A DNA stretch of 47,878 bases from JAPLJQ01 sp037143735 (lineage in GTDB: Bacteria > Desulfobacterota > Syntrophia > Syntrophales > UBA2185): contig JBAWYD010000003.1 in the NCBI GenBank assembly GCA_037143735.1, forward strand, positions 1 to 47,878. The letters run 5' to 3'. A program made the translations under genes and the position numbers. This document shows positions 15,966-24,873 of the stretch, in pieces. Under the pieces are notes generated by a model. That model worked only from the letters and a program-made list of their open reading frames with translations. It made no database searches and was not told where the DNA came from. How positions within the stretch are numbered: the stretch's first letter is position 1; the number at the start of each line of letters is the position of its first letter.

Positions 15966-17219
15966 TTATAAATAACGAACCTTTTCCCGTTTGTCCGGAT
16001 AACGCTGCTGGATGAAGTGAATAAATTCAAGACAGGAGAAGAAGATCGCGATCAGATCCGGATCGAATTGGCTTCCCGCCCCTTCCTCAAGGATTTCAAG
16101 AACCTTTGTTTCATCCCAGGCTTCCTTGTAAGTCCGGTCAGACATGAGTGCATCGTACACATCGGCAATGGCAACGATCCGTCCGAAGAGGGGTATCTCG
16201 TCGCGGGACTTTCCCAGTGCCTGTCCGCCGGGGGTCGTATATCCCGCCATGGGCAACGCCGTCCGGATATCCACATGTCCTGGATATCCTTTTCCGTCCC
16301 AGCGCTCATGGTGGTTCAGGGAAACATCCGCCGCGGCTTTATCAAATGCAGAGAACCCGTCCATAAACAGCCTGGCCCCCAGGATCGTATGCTGCTTCAT
16401 GATGACGTATTCCTCTTCCGTAAATTTTGCGGGCTTTTTCAAAATGACATCCGATATGGCGACCTTACCCACGTCGTGAAGCATGGCGGCCATCCTTAAA
16501 ATGTCCCGGTTTTCCGTGATTTCCTTTACATCAACATTTCTGTTTTTTGCCCATCGTTCATAGATCTCGATGGCATAACTGGCCACCCGATTGACATGGG
16601 TCCCTGTTTCATGGGGATCCCTCATCTCCGCCATCCGGACTGTCCGGAGGATGAGATCCCGGGTCAGCTGGGCTCGCTCAAGGGCGATCGCCGCCGCATT
16701 GGCAAAATGGACGAGCATCCGCTCCTCTTCCGGCAAAAAAGAGATCCCTTTGCCATGTTCATCCTGAGCGTTGATGATCTGAAGGACGCCAATCACATCA
16801 CACTGGGCGGTATTGAGAGGAACGGTAAGAACGGACTGCGTTGAATAACCGATCCGTTCATCGAAGCTCTGGTTGAAGTGGTATGGGACGGTCGCCGGCA
16901 ACCTTTTGACGTCGGGGATGTTGAGAATATTGCCCGTTTTTGCAACGAAGCCCGCAATGCTGTTTTTATCGATGGGGATGGTGAAGTTTGCGTAGGCGAG
17001 TTTTTCATTCGGCGGCAGCCTCTGCTGGAGGGTATCGTTCTGAGTGTAAGAAAAGATGAGGGTTTCTCGGTCTTTGAGATATATGGATCCTGCGTCCGCA
17101 TTCACAAAACGCCTGGCCTCCGTCAGGATGTGTTCCATCAGGATATCGAGATCCTTGGAGTGGCCAAGTTCTATACTCAGGCGGAGCAACGTATCCAGTT
17201 TTTCACTCTCTGTCAGCAT
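15966..17219 (-). CDS. GAF-domain HD-GYP phosphohydrolase (c-di-GMP phosphodiesterase family)
   Basis: A 417-residue signalling protein. A GAF domain spans about residues 5-180 (ILTEARRFVNADAGSIYLKD, then SVLTVPLNTAQCDVIGVLQI). The HD-GYP domain follows: HETGTHVNRVASYA, HDVGK at residues 248-252, and HHERWDGKGYP at 303-313 with the diagnostic GYP. All metal-binding residues I can place are present, so hydrolysis of cyclic di-GMP or a related dinucleotide is likely. The start at 17219 is chosen because GGAG lies nine bases upstream; the 28 codons further upstream look like leader DNA. It stands alone, with no partner receiver gene adjacent. Confidence 0.92.
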   Translation of the reverse strand: MLTESEKLDTLLRLSIELGHSKDLDILMEHILTEARRFVNADAGSIYLKDRETLIFSYTQNDTLQQRLPPNEKLAYANFTIPIDKNSIAGFVAKTGNILNIPDVKRLPATVPYHFNQSFDERIGYSTQSVLTVPLNTAQCDVIGVLQIINAQDEHGKGISFLPEEERMLVHFANAAAIALERAQLTRDLILRTVRMAEMRDPHETGTHVNRVASYAIEIYERWAKNRNVDVKEITENRDILRMAAMLHDVGKVAISDVILKKPAKFTEEEYVIMKQHTILGARLFMDGFSAFDKAAADVSLNHHERWDGKGYPGHVDIRTALPMAGYTTPGGQALGKSRDEIPLFGRIVAIADVYDALMSDRTYKEAWDETKVLEILEEGAGSQFDPDLIAIFFSCLEFIHFIQQRYPDKREKVRYL

Positions 17220-17575
17220 GCGAGGCATTCTCCATTTTGGCGCGGTGGTCCGGACGTCCCCGGCCCTCTCGCGAGAGAGGTTATCATTGAGGAACGGCGC
17301 CATCCCGGTCTCAGTTTATTAGAGCATAGACCCATGTCGACGTAAAGCTTTTTTTGGGATGAGGTTGATGTGTGATTTCAATCCGTTATCAATGATGTCA
17401 TTTCCTTGAAATTTATGATATGAACATGCCGATCTGATATCAGGTTCTGTAGGGAGAAACAGTACTACTCGACTCAAGGAATGGTGTTTTTTAAACTAAA
17501 GACCTCTCAAGACTTCGTGTCGCAATATATCACTCTCAAGAGTTCCACAAGAGTTCCCGGGACCATAAGGATTTA
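17220..17575. other. Divergent intergenic region with palindrome and direct repeats
   Basis: This 356-base gap separates the HD-GYP gene (minus) from the MBL-fusion gene (plus). It contains a perfect 12-base palindrome CTCTCGCGAGAG at 17266-17277, and two exact copies of CAAGAGTTCC at 17537-17546 and 17548-17557 (11-base period), with a looser copy CAAGACTTCG at 17508. I see no RNA gene and no convincing small reading frame. Confidence 0.5.
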
Positions 17576-19288
17576 ATGACACTTCTTAACCGACAATGGC
17601 AGTCTGTAGCCGGAACTAGGCATGTCCGCATTTACCCCTACCTCCGGAAACCTGACGTCCTGTCCTCTAATACCTTTCTTATCGAAACGCCGGAACAGCT
17701 CACCCTCATCGATCCGGGGGCAATGGAGGATCAATCACGGGAAATAGAAACGATCGTCCGGAACCTCTTCCTCGAAAAACCCCGCGCCGTTCTGATCTAT
17801 CTGACTCATTGCCATATCGATCACGCCTTCCATGTTCCCCGTTATCTTGCCATACGAGATCAGATCCCTGTCTGGGTTGCCGTGCACCATGACGCTGTAG
17901 AAACCATGATCACCGGTGATCCGAAAAGGACCATTTCGGAATTATATGGTTTTGATTACCCTTGTTTTTCCCCGGATATTTCCCTGCTGCCGCCTCATGT
18001 CCGGGACTCTCTCATGGCCAGGGAGATTTATCTGCCCGACCAGACCCGCATTCCCGTGGAGACGGTGCGTCTTGAAACAACCATCGATGTGCCTTTCTAC
18101 AGGAAGCGCCTGCCTCTGGGCGGCGGAGACGTCCTTGAATGGTTCCCTACCCCCGGTCATAGTCCGGACAGCGTCTGCCTCAGGGTTGGAGAACTTCTGT
18201 TCATCGGCGATATTCTGGCTGCCGTCAATCCAATGGTCGCAGGCATCAGCGGGTGGTCTCAACATGATTATATCCATTCTGCAACCCATCTCATCTGGCT
18301 TTTGGAAAATACCGATATCGCCTGGTGTTGTCCCGGCCACGGCGGTGTGATCTCCTCCCCGCAGGTCATAGATTTTCTCAGAAAGATGCGCTCACAGGCC
18401 GCGCGTCTGGGCGATATCGCAAAAATGGATGCCCGGCGTCTTCGGTACACCACGGAACACGCCTTGGAAATCCTGATAGAGGCCGAAGAGGTTTTTTCCA
18501 CCATTGCCGGTCGCCTCTACTATCTCGCCTATCATCTGGAAAATCTCGAAGAGGAGGATCTCGCCCAGCACTACCGGCAATGCTTGGAAGCAGACAAAAT
18601 CGACGAGTGCCTGCTGAACTTGCGTCTCTTAGCCGATGATTTCCATGCCGGGAAAAAGCTGGAAGTGGAATTCGCCCATCGTGCATTAGGGATCATTCAA
18701 AAGGTACGGATCCTCTTTGATCAGGAAAGGCTCCGCGCCGTTATCCCCGTCACCCTTCTGCATAGGGCAAATCTGCTGTTGATGGATTTTATCAACGCGA
18801 CGAAGGGGTGCAGGAATCTCGATGACATCGTCGCTGCGGATCTCAATCAGCTCATGGAAGACATTCTTCTGGATCTCAAAAAGTCACCCCATGATGACGA
18901 TGCCATCCTGGACGCCGCCAATGACAAGGAGCAATTCCTGGCTGCCCTCGTTTCCCGGATTGTCTACGTCCCACTTTTTGAGGATGTCAAGATTACCTTC
19001 ACGCCCCAAAGTGATCTTCCTCTGACCCGTATTGCCGCTGCCCGTTTTTCCGATACCCTGACCGATTTCCTGGGCCTCCTAACAGTACGAGACTGCAATG
19101 AAATATGCCTTTCCACTGCATGGGAGGATGACCACGGCGAAATACAGGTTTTATGCCCGGGGAAAAACATCAAGGACACTGTAGGCGAGGCAAAGTGGAA
19201 CTCGTTTGCCAGACGTTTCGGGATGTGTGGTTTGGAACTGTCCGCGCAGGGACAGCGCCTGCACCTGTGGAAGATGGGTTGCCGATGA
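17576..19288 (+). CDS. MBL-fold protein fused to a degenerate histidine-kinase-like C-terminal region
   Basis: A 570-residue protein. Residues about 15-270 are an MBL domain: LTLIDPGAMEDQ, the metal motif LTHCHIDHAF near residues 76-85, PTPGHSPDSVCL, LLFIGDILAAVNP and WCCPGHGGVI, so the metal ligands look complete. Residues about 275-450 are helical. The last 110 residues (LFEDVKITFTPQSDLPLTRI, then CNEICLSTAWEDDHGEIQVL) have the strand-helix order of a GHKL ATPase, but without recognisable N-box Asn or G-boxes, so ATP binding is doubtful. This resembles sensor proteins where an MBL or oxygen/NO-sensing di-iron domain feeds a kinase-like module. Function unknown. Its stop lies 17 bases from the convergent metallophosphoesterase stop. 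Confidence 0.75.
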   Translation: MTLLNRQWQSVAGTRHVRIYPYLRKPDVLSSNTFLIETPEQLTLIDPGAMEDQSREIETIVRNLFLEKPRAVLIYLTHCHIDHAFHVPRYLAIRDQIPVWVAVHHDAVETMITGDPKRTISELYGFDYPCFSPDISLLPPHVRDSLMAREIYLPDQTRIPVETVRLETTIDVPFYRKRLPLGGGDVLEWFPTPGHSPDSVCLRVGELLFIGDILAAVNPMVAGISGWSQHDYIHSATHLIWLLENTDIAWCCPGHGGVISSPQVIDFLRKMRSQAARLGDIAKMDARRLRYTTEHALEILIEAEEVFSTIAGRLYYLAYHLENLEEEDLAQHYRQCLEADKIDECLLNLRLLADDFHAGKKLEVEFAHRALGIIQKVRILFDQERLRAVIPVTLLHRANLLLMDFINATKGCRNLDDIVAADLNQLMEDILLDLKKSPHDDDAILDAANDKEQFLAALVSRIVYVPLFEDVKITFTPQSDLPLTRIAAARFSDTLTDFLGLLTVRDCNEICLSTAWEDDHGEIQVLCPGKNIKDTVGEAKWNSFARRFGMCGLELSAQGQRLHLWKMGCR

Positions 19289-19305
19289 TTGTGCGGGAAG
19301 CCGCC

Positions 19306-20559
19306 TCAACCCAACGCCCCGTTCCAGACCTCAAAAGCGTAATCGCCGTTTTCGGAGGGTTTGAAAACCGACACATACGTCAGGACGTGCCAGCCGATAA
19401 ACTCCCTGTTTGCCGGGTCATAAGCAACTTTGTTCCATGTTTTCCGCCACGTGCCGGTGTTGAAGTATATCTTGTCGTGGGTCGCGCCGCTGCCTGTGGG
19501 TACCTGATCCAGGGGAATGATGAGGTGATCGTGGGTATGACCGTACAGGACATAGGACGCTTCGCGGCTGCGCACCCTGGGTTCGGCGAGGGCGTGTTTG
19601 GCGTATTCCTTGTCCCCCAAGCCGGGCATGAACCGCTTCAGCATATCCGCAACGTCTTCCAGAATGAATTTGGAGATACGGGAGGACAGGTGCAACGCCG
19701 CTTCCAGTTGATCGATGGCGTCGGGCCAGAAGGGGACGTCCATTTTTTTGATGAAGGGAATCTCGAAAAGCTCGTCAACGCACCGGGTCCATGTCTCTTC
19801 GATGATCCTCCGGACATGGGCGTTCTCCACACGGTTCATGACCATGAGAACCCAGGAAGGCGCGTCGAGGAGAGGACGGATGTTGTCCAGCTCCTTGAGA
19901 AGTTGTACGATGTCGTCCTGTTCCACCTTGGGAATCGGATTTGTTTCTTTCAGCCCCTTCCTCACTTCTTCGGGGAATTTGTTCAAAAGCTCGATGACGA
20001 CGGCATCGCCGACGGATGAATCATCGCGGTTTCCCCTGTGGTTGAACTTGTCGTATATATCCCCGTGGCGAGCGAAGGCGCTGTAATCCGGTTCGAACAG
20101 TTCGGTGGGAAACGGGTCATTGCCCCGGGTGATGCCGAGGGATCTTGCGACAATGTCCCGGCAGGACGCGTAGCGGTTGATCAGCCAGTCGTGGTTGCCG
20201 ATGACGTAGGTCGTCTGGAATCCGCCTGCCATTTGCCCAGTCAATTCCTCCAGCGAACGTACGTATTCAATGGATTTTTCGTTATTGCTGAGGATGCCCT
20301 GAAGAATTTTTGACACGACCGCTTCCTGTTCAGGACCGGCAGGGTCCCAGGGGCGTACGGTGCCGGTAAGCCATTCCGTGGAGCGGATGAGGTCGAAAAT
20401 ATCCCCGAGGAGCACCACCTTGATCTCCTGAACGGGATTGTTTTTCACACTCTCGATCAGCTTCTTCAGATTCTCGGAAAACACCCTGAAGGCCGTTGAC
20501 TTGATGGTTTCACCAGAAGTGCCGTCTGTAAAATGGACGTCGCTTAGAAATACCAGCAT
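19306..20559 (-). CDS. Calcineurin-like metallophosphoesterase
   Basis: A 417-residue protein with all five metallophosphoesterase motifs: FLSDVHFTDG at the N-terminus, VVLLGDIFDLI near residues 48-58, YVIGNHDWLINR (GNHD), a His in the region following AFARHGDIYDKFN, and VLYGHTHDHLI (GHTH). It is longer than typical members because of a helical insertion at about residues 190-310. No signal peptide is seen, so it acts in the cytoplasm. The start has GGAGGAG. It is the last gene of the collinear series that includes PfkB and GlmM, 11 bases after the PfkB stop. Substrate unknown. Confidence 0.9.
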   Translation of the reverse strand: MLVFLSDVHFTDGTSGETIKSTAFRVFSENLKKLIESVKNNPVQEIKVVLLGDIFDLIRSTEWLTGTVRPWDPAGPEQEAVVSKILQGILSNNEKSIEYVRSLEELTGQMAGGFQTTYVIGNHDWLINRYASCRDIVARSLGITRGNDPFPTELFEPDYSAFARHGDIYDKFNHRGNRDDSSVGDAVVIELLNKFPEEVRKGLKETNPIPKVEQDDIVQLLKELDNIRPLLDAPSWVLMVMNRVENAHVRRIIEETWTRCVDELFEIPFIKKMDVPFWPDAIDQLEAALHLSSRISKFILEDVADMLKRFMPGLGDKEYAKHALAEPRVRSREASYVLYGHTHDHLIIPLDQVPTGSGATHDKIYFNTGTWRKTWNKVAYDPANREFIGWHVLTYVSVFKPSENGDYAFEVWNGALG

Positions 20560-20570
20560 GGCTCTCCTCC

Positions 20571-21704
20571 TTACCGATACATTAGGTCCATCATATCAAG
20601 CATGGGCCCGACCGATTTTTTCTCGATGACCCTGACCGGTGCATGATCATCTCCGCCGATGGTCTGCAAAAAGGTTCCCAGTGCCGCCCTGTCGGGGCAA
20701 CAGCCGGAGCCACCATAGGTGGTGCAGGCGAAGGAAGCCCATATTTCCGCCTCGGTCATTGCCTTATGGAAATCATCAAAGGTGAAAACCTCTTTCCCGT
20801 TGAGCTGAGAAGTCAGACCGGCGGCAAAGGCATCGCCCGCCCCCGTGGGATCCATCACCCTGTCGGGAGGAAGAAGGGGCAGACAATAGATAAGGCCGTC
20901 CCTGCCATCTCCGTAAGTGCCAAGGGCGCCGAACCGATCCATAGTGATAATGCCGTTCATCCGCCTGTCAGTGAACCATTCGACAATCTCCCGTAGAGAA
21001 GGGAATCGTTTTTCTTTTTTCATCAGGTTTTTGAACTCCCACACGTTCATCTGGATAACTGCCGCCTGTCGGAAGGATTCTTCCCAGAACCCGATGCCCA
21101 GTTCGATCTGACTGTGGCCAAGATTGAGAAATACGGGCGCTTTCCCCTGCCAGCGTTCGATGATATAGCGGGTGCACTCACCGGGTACGTGGGGATCACC
21201 GTTATTCTTGTCGCTATAGATATGACCGATCATGACGGCTCCCGGTGTGATCCCGAGGCGGCATTCAATATCGTGGAAGCGTTTTTCAAGATAGCGCCGG
21301 AAGTCCTTTCCCTCGGCGAATTTTTCAGAAAAGACCGTCGTCTGCGATTGGTTAATCAGGATTGTGGAACGGGGGGTTCTAACATTGGGCACAAAGAATT
21401 GACGAGGCGTCAAAAACTTTTCTAATTGGGGGAAAAAAGCGATTTTTTCGGCAGCGGCGGCAATGTTCTGCCGAATCAATTTACCCAGGGAGTCATTGCC
21501 GATGGGAAGGATGGGCAAGACTTCCATGCCGACTGCCAGGAGTCTGAGTGTGTAGTTCAAGCCGCTCCCCCCCAGACTTTCTTCCTGCTGAACGACATGT
21601 TTGCCGCCCAACTGCAGCACGCCGTCGCAACGGAGGATCCTTTCAAAGGCACCACTGCCGATGGCGACAATGGGCGACCGGTTTTTCCTGGATACTGGCA
21701 TCAT
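20571..21704 (-). CDS. PfkB family carbohydrate/nucleoside kinase
   Basis: A 377-residue ribokinase-fold protein. The N-terminal region has SLGGSGLNYTLRLLAVGMEV (GG substrate motif), and the C-terminal signature is DPTGAGDAFAAGLTSQLNGK, with the catalytic Asp in GAGDAF. It phosphorylates a sugar or nucleoside at a hydroxymethyl group using ATP; specificity is not readable. The final 20 or so residues are unusual for the family (rich in Met and Asp). It lies 22 bases after glmM and 11 bases before the metallophosphoesterase, so a role in sugar phosphate metabolism with these neighbours is plausible. Confidence 0.88.
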   Translation of the reverse strand: MMPVSRKNRSPIVAIGSGAFERILRCDGVLQLGGKHVVQQEESLGGSGLNYTLRLLAVGMEVLPILPIGNDSLGKLIRQNIAAAAEKIAFFPQLEKFLTPRQFFVPNVRTPRSTILINQSQTTVFSEKFAEGKDFRRYLEKRFHDIECRLGITPGAVMIGHIYSDKNNGDPHVPGECTRYIIERWQGKAPVFLNLGHSQIELGIGFWEESFRQAAVIQMNVWEFKNLMKKEKRFPSLREIVEWFTDRRMNGIITMDRFGALGTYGDGRDGLIYCLPLLPPDRVMDPTGAGDAFAAGLTSQLNGKEVFTFDDFHKAMTEAEIWASFACTTYGGSGCCPDRAALGTFLQTIGGDDHAPVRVIEKKSVGPMLDMMDLMYR

Positions 21705-21726
21705 TTTCCTGTTACTTGAAGTTTCC

Positions 21727-23076
21727 TTATCCGACCGTTTTTTTTACCACTTCCGCCACCTGCCGGCAATATCTCTCCGTTTCCTCGACCGTCGGTCCTT
21801 CCACCATGACCCGGCACATGTTCTGTGTTCCCGAGTAGCGCACCAGGATCCTCCCCTTTTCACCGAGGGCGTATTCCACGGCCTTGATGGCCTTAACAAT
21901 CTCCGGAACCGTATCGATGTCAGGTTTGGACGTTACATCGATGTTGATCAGTTTCTGGGGGAAGACGGTCATGATCTTTGCCAGTTCCGAGAGAGGCTTT
22001 TTCTCCTCCAGCATGGCGATCAGGACCTGGATGGCTGTCAGAATACCGTCGCCCGTGGTGTGTTCCTGAAGGAAGATCAGGTGCCCCGAATCTTCGCCTC
22101 CGATGGACGCCCCCCGTGCCCTCATTTCTTCGAGGACATAGCGGTCTCCCACCTTGGTAGCGATCATGTCGATTCCCAGGGACCTGAGTGCCTGACCAAG
22201 GCCGAGGTTGCTCATCACTGTTGCGACGACCAGATTGTTGGTCAGCTTTCCTTTTTGCTTCATAACCTTGGCGCAGACAGCCATGATCTGGTCCCCCGTC
22301 AGGACATTTCCCTTTTCATCCACAGCGATGAGGCGGTCCCCATCGCCATCGAAGGCAAAACCAACGTCGGCTTTTCTTTTTATCAATTTTTCCACCAGCA
22401 TTTCGGTGTGTTGGGAACCGCAACGGTCATTGATGTTTGATCCATTCGGCTGGTCAAAACGCGCCGTGACCTCCGCTCCAAGCTCCAAGAAGGTCTGGGG
22501 GGCGACGCGATAAGTGGCGCCGTTGGCGCAATCCAGCTCTATCTTCATCCCCTCCAGGGTCAATTCCTTGGGAAAGGTGCTCTTCAGAAAGACGATATAG
22601 CGGTCCCTGGCCCCTTCGATGCGGTAGGCTTTTCCCAATTCATCCGAGGAAGGTTTGAGGGTATACATGACATTTTTAAGGACCAGCTCTTCGATTTCCA
22701 GTTCTGTATCGTCGGGAAGTTTGTAACCTTCATTCGAAAAAATCTTGATGCCGTTGTCCTGGTAGGGATTGTGAGAAGCCGAGATGACAATGCCCGCGTC
22801 GGCCCTCATGCTCTGGGTGAGAAAGGCGATCCCCGGCGTGGGCATGACCCCGACCATGATGGCGTCTACGCCCATGGAGCATATGCCGGAAACCAGAGCG
22901 TTTTCGAGCATGTAGCCGGATATCCGCGTGTCTTTTCCGATGATGATTTTAGGACGGTGTCCCTTACGCTTGAAATGATGTGCTGTCGCCTTGCCGACAT
23001 TCAGAGCAAAATCAGCCGTCATGGGGTATTCATTGGCTAACCCCCTGATTCCATCCGTTCCAAATAGTTTTCCCAT
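21727..23076 (-). CDS. glmM: Phosphoglucosamine mutase
   Basis: A 449-residue alpha-D-phosphohexomutase beginning MGKLFGTDGIRGLANEYPMT, the GlmM opening. The phosphoserine loop is VISASHNPYQDNGIKIF near residues 99-115, the metal-binding loop is FAFDGDGDRLIAVDEKG, the sugar-binding loop is GGEDSGHLIF, and the phosphate-binding region near the end is LVRYSGTQNMCRVMVEG. It converts glucosamine-6-phosphate to glucosamine-1-phosphate for UDP-GlcNAc synthesis. The presence of a GlmS-like and a GlmU-like gene upstream in the same direction supports a common pathway. Confidence 0.96.
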   Translation of the reverse strand: MGKLFGTDGIRGLANEYPMTADFALNVGKATAHHFKRKGHRPKIIIGKDTRISGYMLENALVSGICSMGVDAIMVGVMPTPGIAFLTQSMRADAGIVISASHNPYQDNGIKIFSNEGYKLPDDTELEIEELVLKNVMYTLKPSSDELGKAYRIEGARDRYIVFLKSTFPKELTLEGMKIELDCANGATYRVAPQTFLELGAEVTARFDQPNGSNINDRCGSQHTEMLVEKLIKRKADVGFAFDGDGDRLIAVDEKGNVLTGDQIMAVCAKVMKQKGKLTNNLVVATVMSNLGLGQALRSLGIDMIATKVGDRYVLEEMRARGASIGGEDSGHLIFLQEHTTGDGILTAIQVLIAMLEEKKPLSELAKIMTVFPQKLINIDVTSKPDIDTVPEIVKAIKAVEYALGEKGRILVRYSGTQNMCRVMVEGPTVEETERYCRQVAEVVKKTVG

Positions 23077-23166
23077 AAACCGTCTCCTGTGCCCAATGAT
23101 TAAAATCCGGCGTGCGTACTCTGCCCTGTTTTAAAGAGTCGATGGATTTATTTCGTTCTCTGCCAT

Positions 23167-24774
23167 TTATGCCTTGTGTTGCTTGTTCTCCAGAGAGGCC
23201 CGGATGAATCTGTCGAACAGGGGATGTGGGCAGGTCGGGCGAGACTTGAATTCGGGATGAAACTGACATCCAAGAAACCAGGGATGGTCCTTGATTTCAA
23301 TGATTTCCGCCAGACGGCCGTCGGGAGATGCACCGGTGATGCGCAATCCCTTTTCCGTGAGAATATTTTTGAATTCGTTATTGAATTCATAGCGGTGCCT
23401 GTGCCTCTCGCTGATTTCATGTTCGCCGTAAGCATCGAAGGCGAAGGATTCATTCGTCAGCATGCAGGTGTATGCCCCCAGCCTCATGGACGCCCCCTTG
23501 TCCTTCACGCTTCTCTGCTCGGGAAGAAAGTCGATGACGGGATAACGGGTTTTCTCATCGAATTCGGAACTGTTGGCTTTTTTCAGTTTGCAGACATGCC
23601 GGGCATATTCCACCACGGCCAGTTGCATGCCGAGACAGATGCCGAAATAGGGGATGTGGTTTTCACGGGCGTACTGAATGGTAGTAATCATTCCTTCGAT
23701 GCCCCTCTGGCCGAAACCTCCGGGGACGAGGATGCCATCAGCGCCGTCCAGATGATGACCGACGCCTTCCTTCTCAATTATTTCCGCGTCCACAAAACGC
23801 AAGTTTACCCGGCAATTGTTCGCGATGCCGCCGTGCACAAGGGCTTCATTCAAGCTCTTATAGGAATCCGTCAGGTTTACGTATTTTCCCACGATGGCAA
23901 TACATGCCTCGTGGGTCGGCTCTTTGATTTTGTTGACAACGTCTTCCCACGCCTCCAGGTGGGGCCGGCCTGTCCAGATATTGAGGAGCCTGACAATTCT
24001 GTCGTCAAGACCTTCCCTATGGAAAAAGAGGGGCACTTCATAGATGCAGCTTACATCTTTGGCTGTAAAAACGGCGGCAATCTCCAAGTTACAGAAGAGG
24101 GAGATTTTTGCCTTGATGTCTTCGGAAAGGAAGTTCTCCGTGCGGCACAGCAGAATGTCGGGTTGAATGCCGATCTCACGGAGGGCTTTGACGCTGTGCT
24201 GCGTCGGCTTTGTTTTCACTTCTCCCGCCGTCTTGATGAAGGGAACCCAGGTCAGGTGAATGAATATGGCGTTTTCCCTCCCCACCTCATTTCGGAACTG
24301 CCTGATGGCCTCAAGAAAGGGGAGGCTTTCGATGTCGCCGACGGTTCCGCCGATTTCCACAATGGCGACGTCGAAGCCGCCGGCACTCGCTTTGATGTAA
24401 TCCTTGATTTCATCGGTGATATGGGGAATGACCTGTACGGTTTTCCCGAGATAGTCGCCCCTGCGTTCCTTTGAAATGACGGAAAAATACACCTGTCCCG
24501 TTGTCAGGTTGTTGCATTTTCCCATACGGGTGCAGGTGAACCGCTCGTAGTGGCCGAGATCCAGATCGGTTTCCGCGCCGTCGTCGGTTACAAATACCTC
24601 TCCATGCTGGAAGGGACTCAGTGTACCCGGATCCACATTGATATACGGGTCCAGTTTCTGGTTGGTTACCCTGAGACCGCGACACTCCAGGAGGGCCGCA
24701 ATGGAAGCCGCCGCCAGCCCCTTGCCGAGAGAGGAAAGAACACCGCCTGTCACAAAAATGAATTTTGTCTTCAT
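23167..24774 (-). CDS. pyrG: CTP synthase
   Basis: A 535-residue glutamine-hydrolysing CTP synthase, starting at 24774 with MKTKFIFVTGGVLSSLGKGL. The synthetase domain contains LGKTVQVIPHITDEIKDYI and EIGGTVGDIESLPFLEAIRQ. The C-terminal class I glutaminase has the nucleophile motif FGICLGMQLAVVEYARHV and the His-Glu pair in FLGCQFHPEFKSRPT. Length is normal. A 33-codon upstream extension would overlap the gap after the GlmS-like gene and has no family resemblance. It converts UTP to CTP and is commonly clustered with cell-envelope precursor genes. Confidence 0.97.
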   Translation of the reverse strand: MKTKFIFVTGGVLSSLGKGLAAASIAALLECRGLRVTNQKLDPYINVDPGTLSPFQHGEVFVTDDGAETDLDLGHYERFTCTRMGKCNNLTTGQVYFSVISKERRGDYLGKTVQVIPHITDEIKDYIKASAGGFDVAIVEIGGTVGDIESLPFLEAIRQFRNEVGRENAIFIHLTWVPFIKTAGEVKTKPTQHSVKALREIGIQPDILLCRTENFLSEDIKAKISLFCNLEIAAVFTAKDVSCIYEVPLFFHREGLDDRIVRLLNIWTGRPHLEAWEDVVNKIKEPTHEACIAIVGKYVNLTDSYKSLNEALVHGGIANNCRVNLRFVDAEIIEKEGVGHHLDGADGILVPGGFGQRGIEGMITTIQYARENHIPYFGICLGMQLAVVEYARHVCKLKKANSSEFDEKTRYPVIDFLPEQRSVKDKGASMRLGAYTCMLTNESFAFDAYGEHEISERHRHRYEFNNEFKNILTEKGLRITGASPDGRLAEIIEIKDHPWFLGCQFHPEFKSRPTCPHPLFDRFIRASLENKQHKA

Positions 24775-24873
24775 GGGCACTCCTAAAATAATTGGACCGC
24801 AAACGCGCTCTGTGTGTCCCGCTAACCGTTTCCTCTGCGGAAAGCCACGCCCGCAGGGAGGGATTCCGCTCAC

